Shown piece by piece: positions 51,001-57,386 of a stretch of DNA of 62,157 nt. The stretch's first letter is position 1. Each line of letters begins with the position of its first letter. Location: positions 1-62,157 of the forward strand of contig NZ_JAPSKE010000026.1 of assembly GCF_031177825.1 (NCBI RefSeq), given 5' to 3'. Both the position numbers and the translations under genes were made by a program. The notes beneath the pieces are model-generated. The model saw nothing but the letters and a program-made list of their open reading frames with translations, was not told the DNA's origin and did not search any database. The DNA comes from Paenibacillus sp. GTDB lineage: Bacteria > Bacillota > Bacilli > Paenibacillales > YIM-B00363.

Positions 51001-53133
51001 TTACGCCTGCGCCGCGATGGCGGGCGTTCCGGCGGCCGCCCCGGGGGACGCCGGCGCGCCGACGTCCGCTCTCGCGCCGCCCTGCTGCAGCTGATACATC
51101 TGGTAGTACTTCCCGCCGAGCGCCATCAGTTCGTCGTGGCTGCCGCGTTCGGCGACGACGCCCCGATCGAGCACGAGAATTTGGTCGGCGCTCTTGATCG
51201 TCGACAGCCGATGCGCGATGACGAACGTCGTGCGACCTTGCTTCACGACGTCCAGCGCCTCTTGGATGACCGCTTCCGTCTCGGTATCGATGTTCGACGT
51301 CGCTTCGTCCAGGATCAGAATCGCGGGATCGTACGCGAGCGCGCGGGCGAACGAGATGAGCTGACGCTGGCCTGCCGAGAGCGTGCTGCCCTTCTCGATG
51401 ACGGGCTCGTCGATGCCGTTCGCGAGCGACGCCAGCATCCGATCGCCGCCGACGTCCTTCAGCGCCTTCTCGATGCGCTCGCGCGAGATCGACGGATCGT
51501 CCAGCGATACGTTCGAAGCGATCGTGCCCGTGAACAGGAACGGATCCTGCAGCACGATGCCCATATGCCGGCGCAGCGTCTGCCGCGGCAGCGTGTTGAT
51601 GTCGACGCCGTCCACCGTAATCCGGCCGGAGTCGACGTCGTAAAACCGGAAGAGCAGGTTCAAGATGGAGCTCTTGCCCGAGCCGGTATGCCCGACGAGA
51701 GCCACCGTCTGGCCTTGCTTCGCCTCGAACGAGATGCCCTTGAGCACCGGCTCCCCTTCCTTATAAGAGAAGCAGACGTCGTCGAATTTCACGTCGCCGC
51801 GGTAGCGAGGCATCGTCTCGTCCGCGACGTCCTCTCCCTTCTCGTCCAGCAGGACGAACACCCGCTCCGCGCTGACGAGCGCCTGTTCGAGGTTCGGCAG
51901 CTGGTTGACGATGTTGACGACCGGCTGGAACATCCGGTTCAAATAGTCGACGAACGCGTACAGCACGCCGAGCGACACCGCGCCCTGCACCCCGTTGATG
52001 GAGACGCCGCCGAAATACCAGATCATCGCGACGAAGGCGACGTTCCGGAACACGCCGACCAGGTTGTGCGACGTCAGCGAGTTCAGGCGCAGCATCTTGT
52101 TGCGATAGTCGAAGTACCGCGTGTTCATCGTCTCGAATTCCGTCTCGGTCTGCTTCTCGCGTCGGAACGCCTGAATGATCGGCATGCCCTGGATCGACTC
52201 GTTGATCATGCCGTTCATCTCGCTCAGCGTGGACCGGATGACCCGGTTGTAGCCCGCCGCGAACTTCCGGTACACGACGATCCACAGCGCGAGCAGCGGA
52301 ATGACGAGCGTGCAGGCGAGCGCGAGCCGCGCGTCCAGGAAGAACATCGCGCCGATAATCGCAAGGATATATAAGGTCCCGGAGAAAAAGTTCGCGAGCA
52401 CCGTCACGTACAGCTCTTTAATCGCCTCGGTGTCGTTCGTAATGCGCGAGACGACCTTGCCGGCCGGCAGGTTGTCGAAGTAACGGATCGGCAGCCGGTT
52501 GATATGCGCGAACACGTCGTCGCGCATCTTGCGGATGATCCGATTCGCCGACGCCTGCAAATAATACCGCTGCCCCCAGCTGAAGCCGGCCGAGACGAGC
52601 AGCAGTCCCAGATACAGCCAGGACAGCTGCAGAATGCCGGCGACCTCCGGGCGGTAGAAGGCGAAGATGTCGGCGTTCGTCAAGACGCTCGCGTCGTAGA
52701 CTCGGCTCTCGCCGTCCCGCTCGACCCGCAGGTCGCCGTCCTCGGTGATCGACCGAGCGCCGTCCGCTTCGATCCCGCCGGGCACGAATACGAAGCCGCG
52801 GCCGACCTGCAGCACGCGCGCCTCCTCGCCCCGGGTTTCGCCTTCGGCGAACCGGTCCGCCCGCTTCCAGAGCGCGCCGTCGTACGGCACCGTCTTCGCG
52901 TCTTCGGCCGTCGCGCGGTACCACGGCTGCTCGATGCCCGCGATGTGCACGTCGATCATGCGCTTCGCGATGAACGGGCCGACGAGCTCCGTGCCGATCG
53001 CGATCAGCAGCATCGCGAGGGCGAAAATAATCGTTCTCTTATACGTCATTGCATATTGGAACAGTCGCTTTCCCGGCTTCGCGCGTCGTACCGCGTCCCG
53101 GTCCAGCTCCCATTCGAAGTCCTCGTCATGCAT
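51001..53133 (-). CDS. bmrD: ABC exporter half-transporter, BmrD-like (catalytically competent half)
   Basis: 710 residues: an N-terminal TM domain interrupted after TM1 by a ~100-residue outside insertion (about 65-165), the ABC_membrane domain, and a nucleotide-binding domain with Walker A VGHTGSGKSS, signature LSAGQRQL, Walker B ILILDEATSNID with catalytic Glu, and H-loop IAHRLS. The insertion after TM1 is typical of B. subtilis BmrD/YheH. It pairs with the preceding gene 46 bases upstream as a heterodimeric multidrug exporter. The C-terminal ~25 residues are Ala/Gly-rich. Confidence 0.85.
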   Translation of the reverse strand: MHDEDFEWELDRDAVRRAKPGKRLFQYAMTYKRTIIFALAMLLIAIGTELVGPFIAKRMIDVHIAGIEQPWYRATAEDAKTVPYDGALWKRADRFAEGETRGEEARVLQVGRGFVFVPGGIEADGARSITEDGDLRVERDGESRVYDASVLTNADIFAFYRPEVAGILQLSWLYLGLLLVSAGFSWGQRYYLQASANRIIRKMRDDVFAHINRLPIRYFDNLPAGKVVSRITNDTEAIKELYVTVLANFFSGTLYILAIIGAMFFLDARLALACTLVIPLLALWIVVYRKFAAGYNRVIRSTLSEMNGMINESIQGMPIIQAFRREKQTETEFETMNTRYFDYRNKMLRLNSLTSHNLVGVFRNVAFVAMIWYFGGVSINGVQGAVSLGVLYAFVDYLNRMFQPVVNIVNQLPNLEQALVSAERVFVLLDEKGEDVADETMPRYRGDVKFDDVCFSYKEGEPVLKGISFEAKQGQTVALVGHTGSGKSSILNLLFRFYDVDSGRITVDGVDINTLPRQTLRRHMGIVLQDPFLFTGTIASNVSLDDPSISRERIEKALKDVGGDRMLASLANGIDEPVIEKGSTLSAGQRQLISFARALAYDPAILILDEATSNIDTETEAVIQEALDVVKQGRTTFVIAHRLSTIKSADQILVLDRGVVAERGSHDELMALGGKYYQMYQLQQGGARADVGAPASPGAAAGTPAIAAQA

Positions 53134-53179
53134 ACGTTGGGATCCCTCCCGCTTTCTCTATATTCTCTTCCGCGGCGCG

Positions 53180-54937
53180 CTAGACGACCGCGTCCGCTTG
53201 ATTGGACGCCTCCGCCTGCTGCCGTTCGAATTGCTCCTTGTACCATCCGCCTCGCGAGAGCAGCGCCTCGTGCGTGCCTTCCTCGACGACGCGTCCTTCG
53301 TCCAGCACGAGAATGCGGTCCGCATGCTGCACGGCCGAGATGCGGTGCGTGACGATGATCGTCGTCTTCCCCTGGCGGGACCGGCGGATGTTGCCGATGA
53401 TTTCCGCTTCCGTCTTCGCGTCGACCGCCGACAGCGCGTCGTCGAGAATGAGAATTTGCGGATCGGCGAGCAGCGCCCGCGCGATCGACACCCGCTGCTT
53501 CTGGCCGCCCGAGAGCGCGACGCCCTTCTCGCCTACGAGGGTGCTGATTTTACTCGGCAAGAACTCCAGGTCTTTCTTGAACGCCGACAGCTCGATCGCC
53601 TCGTCGAGCCGATCCGCGCCGTCCTCGCCCTTCGCGTACAGGATGTTCTCCCGCACCGAACGCGAGAACAGGAACGGGCTTTGCGGCACGTAGCCGATCC
53701 AGCCCTTCAGGTCGTCGTAGGCGAGCCGTTCGATCGGCACGCCGCCGATCGAAATTTCGCCTTCGCCGGCAGGGTATTCGCGAAGCAGCTGCTTTACGAA
53801 CGTCGTCTTGCCGCTCCCCGTCCGTCCGACGATGCCGAGCGTCCGGCCCGGCTCGAGCGTCACGCTGACGCGGTCGAGGTTGACCGTCTCCGAGGTCGGG
53901 TAACGGAACGTGACGTCGCGGAACTCGATCGTCCCCGCTTGCGCCGCGCGCTGCGGCTCCGGATGCTCCTTGACGTCAGGTTCGTACGACAGCGTCTCGT
54001 TCACGCGGTCGAGCGACGCGTTGCCTCGCTGCATAATGTTGATCAGCTCGCCGATCGCGAACATCGGCCAGATGAGCATGCCGAGATAGACGTTGAACGT
54101 GACCAGCGCGCCGACCGTCAATTCGTTGCGGAAGACGAGGTAAGCGCCGTATCCGATGCCGATCAGGTAGCTCAGGCCGACGACGATCTTGATCGTCGGC
54201 TCGAAGAGCGCGTCGACGCGGGCGACGGCGATGTTCTTATCGAGCACGTCTCCGGTCACGCCGGCGAACCGCTTCTCCGCGGCCCGCTCCTGCACGAACG
54301 CGCGGATGACGCGCACGCCGGAGATCGTCTCGAGCACGCCGTCGTTCATGTCGCCGAAGGCGTCCTGCGCTTCCTTGAACCGGGTGTGAATCCAGTTCCC
54401 GTACACTTGAATGCAGATCGCCAGCACCGGCAGCGGAATGATCGCCGCGAGCGTCAGCTTCCACGAGACGAGCGTCGTCATGACGACAAGCAGCGTCAGC
54501 ATCCACACCGTCGAATCGACGAGCGTCAGGATGCCGAACCCGGCCGTCATCGAGACGTCCTTCAGGTCGTTCGTCGCGCGGGCCATCAGGTCTCCGGTCC
54601 GATTTTTCTCGTAGAACGTCGGCGTCATCTTGAGCAGATGCTTCATAAGGCGCGACCGCAGCAGCCGCTCGACGACGAAGGCGCCGCCGAACAGGCGCGA
54701 CATCCATATGTACGTGACGCCGTACACGACGACGGCGATGCCGGCGAGCAGCAGAAGCGTCTCCGCCAGCTTCGGCATCGTCAGCGCGCCCTGCTGGATC
54801 GTATCGATCGTGTCGCCCACCAGCTTCGGCGGAATAATTTCCAGAATCCCGACGAAAATCAATAGCGGAATCGCGATCGCGTACCGCTTCCATTCCAGTC
54901 GGAAAAACCAACCTAATTTCCCCAATACGGACAACAT
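53180..54937 (-). CDS. bmrC: ABC exporter half-transporter, BmrC-like (degenerate site half)
   Basis: 585 residues: six-helix TM domain (about 10-310) and NBD with Walker A VGRTGSGKTT, signature LSGGQKQRVS and Walker B ILILDDALSAVD. The usual catalytic Glu is Asp, as expected for the degenerate half of a heterodimeric exporter of the BmrCD/LmrCD/TM287-288 type. Such pumps expel drugs, and in B. subtilis are induced by ribosome-targeting antibiotics through leader attenuation. ATG at 54937 lies 13 bases after GAGGGG and just past the terminator at 54966-55005. Confidence 0.87.
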   Translation of the reverse strand: MLSVLGKLGWFFRLEWKRYAIAIPLLIFVGILEIIPPKLVGDTIDTIQQGALTMPKLAETLLLLAGIAVVVYGVTYIWMSRLFGGAFVVERLLRSRLMKHLLKMTPTFYEKNRTGDLMARATNDLKDVSMTAGFGILTLVDSTVWMLTLLVVMTTLVSWKLTLAAIIPLPVLAICIQVYGNWIHTRFKEAQDAFGDMNDGVLETISGVRVIRAFVQERAAEKRFAGVTGDVLDKNIAVARVDALFEPTIKIVVGLSYLIGIGYGAYLVFRNELTVGALVTFNVYLGMLIWPMFAIGELINIMQRGNASLDRVNETLSYEPDVKEHPEPQRAAQAGTIEFRDVTFRYPTSETVNLDRVSVTLEPGRTLGIVGRTGSGKTTFVKQLLREYPAGEGEISIGGVPIERLAYDDLKGWIGYVPQSPFLFSRSVRENILYAKGEDGADRLDEAIELSAFKKDLEFLPSKISTLVGEKGVALSGGQKQRVSIARALLADPQILILDDALSAVDAKTEAEIIGNIRRSRQGKTTIIVTHRISAVQHADRILVLDEGRVVEEGTHEALLSRGGWYKEQFERQQAEASNQADAVV

Positions 54938-54965
54938 GTTACAATTCCAACCCCTCTCCTATGCG

Positions 54966-55005
54966 AAAAAAAAGCACACCGCTCTGACGTATGCGCGGTG
55001 TGCTT
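54966..55005 (-). terminator. Attenuator T2 immediately before bmrC
   Basis: On the minus strand AAGCACACCGC and GCGGTGTGCTT form a perfect 11-bp stem followed by TTTTTTTT, directly ahead of the bmrC ribosome binding site. It lies inside the leader transcript, so expression of bmrCD must need read-through. Confidence 0.88.
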
Positions 55006-55027
55006 CGTTCATTCCTCGAATGAAATG

Positions 55028-55069
55028 AAAAAGCGCACGCCACGAAGTGAAGATTCGTGACCTGCGCTT
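55028..55069 (-). terminator. Attenuator T1, second leader terminator
   Basis: On the minus strand AAGCGCA and CACGAA pair with TTCGTG and TGCGCTT across a one- to three-base interior loop; tail TTTTTCATTTC. It stands between the leader ORF stop (55101) and T2. Confidence 0.75.
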
Positions 55070-55100
55070 GAGAATCCGTATATGACGCGTGCCGGAGACG

Positions 55101-55217
55101 CTACGCCGATCGGGCGAGCGTTCCGGTACGCGAATCCGGAGACAAGGAGGTCACGCAATGGCCGACGAATCCATGGAGACGACGAACAAGCATTCCTGCA
55201 TTGACGTTGGACAACAT
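55101..55217 (-). CDS. 38-residue leader peptide (BmrB-like) of the bmrCD operon
   Basis: An ATG at 55215-55217 follows a near-perfect AAGGAGGGATCGCA and opens 38 codons ending TAG (55101-55103). The peptide begins MLSNVNAGMLVRRLHGFVGH and shows no domain or signal. Position, size and the two terminators after it match the BmrB leader of B. subtilis, where ribosome stalling in the leader under antibiotics prevents termination. I infer the same role; sequence similarity to BmrB was not checked. Codons 20-26 include an anti-Shine-Dalgarno stretch. Confidence 0.68.
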   Translation of the reverse strand: MLSNVNAGMLVRRLHGFVGHCVTSLSPDSRTGTLARSA

Positions 55218-55231
55218 TGCGATCCCTCCTT
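55144..55231 (-). promoter_or_regulatory. SD/start-sequestering inverted repeat in the leader ORF
   Basis: On the minus strand AAGGAGGGATCGCAATG (55215-55231; ribosome binding site plus start) can pair with CATTGCGTGACCTCCTT (55144-55160; leader codons 20-26): 7 bp and 6 bp of perfect pairing around a 4-base mismatch. The loop is 54 bases. Closed, it would hide the leader start; a ribosome translating the ORF would open it. Confidence 0.65.
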
Positions 55232-55271
55232 TCCGTTTCGTTCGAGTAGTGTGCAGCCAATTGTTTACAAG

Positions 55272-55305
55272 TGGTAAATTACCATGCCCTTGACAGCGGT
55301 GTCAA
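55272..55305 (-). promoter_or_regulatory. Leader promoter with two small palindromes
   Basis: On the minus strand -35 TTGACA (55300-55305), 18 bases, extended TGGTAATTT (-10 at 55276-55281). Palindromes TTGACA-ccgc-TGTCAA (55290-55305) and GGTAATTTACC (55272-55282) cover the two elements, so a repressor may act here too. Confidence 0.5.
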
Positions 55306-55374
55306 CTTCTTTTTTTATGCGCTTGTCCCGGCGAGCTCCGCTCGCGCATCGTTCCGCCCCGCCGGCGCACGCGC

Positions 55375-55407
55375 AAAAAAACCTCTCGAGACAAGCGCCT
55401 CGAGAGG
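55375..55407 (-). terminator. Terminator of the katA operon
   Basis: CCTCTCGAG (55382-55390) and CTCGAGAGG (55399-55407) stem; on the minus strand the tail is TTTTTTTG. It begins 6 bases after the stop of the Fur-like gene, leaving no room for a missing C-terminal part. Confidence 0.9.
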
Positions 55408-55412
55408 TTTCG

Positions 55413-55670
55413 TCAGCCCGCCCGGCTCGATCCGCCGCCGTCCGACGGCGGCAGCAAGCCCAGCTTATCGAAGACGAGCACCGCGTTGCGGACGGCCGTC
55501 GCGTTCACGCGCGGAAATCGGGGCCGGAGGAGCCGGCACAACGCGTCCACGGACGGCCGCGCGGCCTCCCCGTGCATCGTCTCCAGCACGGCGCGGCGCA
55601 GCGGCGTCAGTCGAATGTGAAGGCGCTCCAGCCTCTCGCGAGCGGCTGCGAGCGTCGACGCGGATTCCAT
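55413..55670 (-). CDS. Fur/PerR-like winged-helix protein lacking the metal domain
   Basis: 85 residues. RLERLHIRLTPLRRAVLETMH, ARPSVDALCRLLRPRFPRVNATAVRNAVLVFDKLGLL is the Fur-family DNA-binding domain in order (helix 1, helix 2, recognition helix with TAVRNAVLVF in place of TVYRNL). After it come only a few residues (PPSDGGGSSRAG). The C-terminal dimerisation domain with His/Asp/Cys metal ligands, about 60 residues, is absent. It sits 36 bases after katA in the same transcript. ATG at 55670 follows AAGGGGAGGG; an ATG eight codons earlier is possible. Either a specialised small regulator or a truncated relic. Confidence 0.65.
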   Translation of the reverse strand: MESASTLAAARERLERLHIRLTPLRRAVLETMHGEAARPSVDALCRLLRPRFPRVNATAVRNAVLVFDKLGLLPPSDGGGSSRAG

Positions 55671-55706
55671 CGGCGAGCCCTCCCCTTGTTCCATCGTTTC
55701 AGCCCG

Positions 55707-57191
55707 TTATTGATGCCTCGCCGCCGCCGCCTGCGACAAGTACCCGGAGATGTCGATGCCGAGACCGGACGCGATGCGCTCCCCGAGCTCCCGATCGCCG
55801 CGGAAGAAGTTGCAGATCGAAAGCAGCCGCGTCCGCTCGTGCACCGCGCTCAATTCGTCGATCAGGTTCGCGACCAGATTGTCCTGTTCCTCCTGCGTGA
55901 ACTTGCGATACGTGTAGCCGACTTGACCGAAATCGTTCGTCTTCGCGATCTTCCGGCGGCCGGCGTCGCCGCCGAGCGGCATGCTGCTGTCGCGGTACTC
56001 CGGCGCTTCCTTCGGCGCGTCCGCGTAGCGGTTCGGCTCGTAATTGATCGGCGAGTCGTTCTGCTTCGTCTGCATGAAGCCGTCGCGCTGATTGTTGCGC
56101 ACAGGCGCGTAAGGACAGTTGATCGGCAGGTTCAAATAGTTCGCGCCCAGACGGTACCGCTGCGTATCCGGATACGAGAACAACCGGCCTTGCAGCAGCT
56201 TATCCTCGGACGCTTCGATGCCCGGCACGAGCGCGCTCGGCGCGAACGCGACCTGCTCGACCTCCGCGAAGAAATTGTCCGGATTGCGGTTCAGCGTCAT
56301 CGTGCCGACCCTCTGCAGCGGAATTCGCTCCTCCGGCCACAGCTTCGTCGGATCGAGCGGATCGAAGTCGAAGCTGTCCAGATCCTCCGGCGCGACGATC
56401 TGCACGCACAGATCCCACTTCGGGAAGTTGCCCGCGGCGATGTTGTCGTACAAGTCGCGCGTCGCGTGATTGAAGTCGTTCCCCTGCACTTCCTTCGCCT
56501 GCGCCCGAGTCAAGTTCCGGATGCCTTGATGCGGCACCCACTTGTATTTCACGTACACATAGTTGCCGTGCGCGTTAATCCACTTGAAGGCGTGGACGCC
56601 GTTGCCTTCCATCTCGCGATAGTTCGCCGGCGTGCCGTAATCGGACATGACCCATGTCATCATATGCGTCGATTCCGGCGTCAGGCTCATGAAATCCCAA
56701 TAGCGGTCGCCCGATTGGATGTTCGTGTCCGGCGCGGGCTTGAGCGAATGCACCATGTCCGGGAACTTGATGGCGTCGCGGATGAAGAACACCGGCAGGT
56801 TGTTGCCGACGAGATCGTAGTTGCCCTCTTCGGTGTAAAACTTCGTCGCGAACCCGCGCGGATCGCGCGCCGTCTCCGGCGAGCCTTGCCCGTGGATGAC
56901 GGTGGAAAAGCGGACGAACACCGGCGTCTCGGCGCCCGGCTCTTGCAGAAACTTCGCTTTCGTATATCGCTTCATGCTGTTCTCGAGGACGAAGACGCCG
57001 TGGGCGCCCGAGCCTCTTGCGTGCACGACGCGCTCCGGGATCCGCTCCCGGTCGAAGTGCGCGAGCTTCTCGATGAGATGATAGTCTTCTAGCAGCGTCG
57101 GTCCGTTCGGACCGGCCGTACGGGAATTCTGGTTGTCGCCTACGGGTACGCCTTGGTTCGTCGTGAGAAAATTGCGTTCTTGTTCGCTCAT
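55707..57191 (-). CDS. katA: Monofunctional haem catalase
   Basis: 494 residues, small-subunit clade by length. Active-site His in RVVHARGSGAHGVF, distal Asn in YDLVGNNLPVFFIRDAIKFPD, and proximal haem Tyr in RLFSYPDTQRYRLG. It splits hydrogen peroxide into water and oxygen in the cytoplasm. ATG at 57191 (MSEQERN) follows GAGGTGAAGGAATCG. The promoter is near-consensus and carries a PerR-like box. Confidence 0.97.
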   Translation of the reverse strand: MSEQERNFLTTNQGVPVGDNQNSRTAGPNGPTLLEDYHLIEKLAHFDRERIPERVVHARGSGAHGVFVLENSMKRYTKAKFLQEPGAETPVFVRFSTVIHGQGSPETARDPRGFATKFYTEEGNYDLVGNNLPVFFIRDAIKFPDMVHSLKPAPDTNIQSGDRYWDFMSLTPESTHMMTWVMSDYGTPANYREMEGNGVHAFKWINAHGNYVYVKYKWVPHQGIRNLTRAQAKEVQGNDFNHATRDLYDNIAAGNFPKWDLCVQIVAPEDLDSFDFDPLDPTKLWPEERIPLQRVGTMTLNRNPDNFFAEVEQVAFAPSALVPGIEASEDKLLQGRLFSYPDTQRYRLGANYLNLPINCPYAPVRNNQRDGFMQTKQNDSPINYEPNRYADAPKEAPEYRDSSMPLGGDAGRRKIAKTNDFGQVGYTYRKFTQEEQDNLVANLIDELSAVHERTRLLSICNFFRGDRELGERIASGLGIDISGYLSQAAAARHQ

Positions 57192-57231
57192 CGATTCCTT
57201 CACCTCGTTAATATTTTGCATAATTATTAAT

Positions 57232-57246
57232 TTATAATAATTCTAA
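57232..57246. promoter_or_regulatory. PerR-like operator of katA
   Basis: TTATAATAATTCTAA differs at one position from the PerR consensus TTATAATnATTATAA. It lies just downstream of the predicted katA transcription start, a blocking position. No complete PerR gene is in the window. Confidence 0.75.
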
Positions 57247-57256
57247 TCTAGTTATG

Positions 57257-57285
57257 ATTATAATTCTATTGAGAATCGTTGTCAA
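57257..57285 (-). promoter_or_regulatory. sigmaA promoter of katA
   Basis: On the minus strand TTGACA (57280-57285), 17 bases, TATAAT (57257-57262): a perfect consensus promoter, fitting a gene kept off by a repressor. Confidence 0.88.
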
Positions 57286-57334
57286 CAGATAGAATTAACA
57301 ATTGGTTAACACTCAACCCTCGAAAATATAGTAT
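57282..57334 (+). promoter_or_regulatory. PhoP-like direct repeats and promoter of the 5'-nucleotidase
   Basis: TTAACA (57295-57300) and TTAACA (57306-57311) are spaced by five bases, the 11-bp period of Bacillus PhoP boxes (TT[ACT]ACA); a weaker TCAACA lies at 57282-57287. The second repeat doubles as a -35, 17 bases before TAGTAT (57329-57334). This would activate a phosphate-releasing enzyme under phosphate limitation. Confidence 0.6.
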
Positions 57335-57386
57335 GCTAGTAGAGTGTTTTCATATTTTTATAGAGCGTATAGGAGGAAAGAACCGA

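Noticed and set aside
52745..54865. Plus-strand 706-codon frame opposite the ABC exporter genes
   Set aside because: Shadow of bmrC and bmrD; it spans the intergenic gap without any protein-like segment.
55158..55277. Plus-strand ORF of 39 codons with a perfect AAGGAGG ribosome binding site, antisense to the leader ORF
   Set aside because: Its ribosome binding site and ATG are simply the complement of the inverted-repeat arm that faces the leader start. It would run backwards through the leader promoter, and no promoter or terminator serves it.
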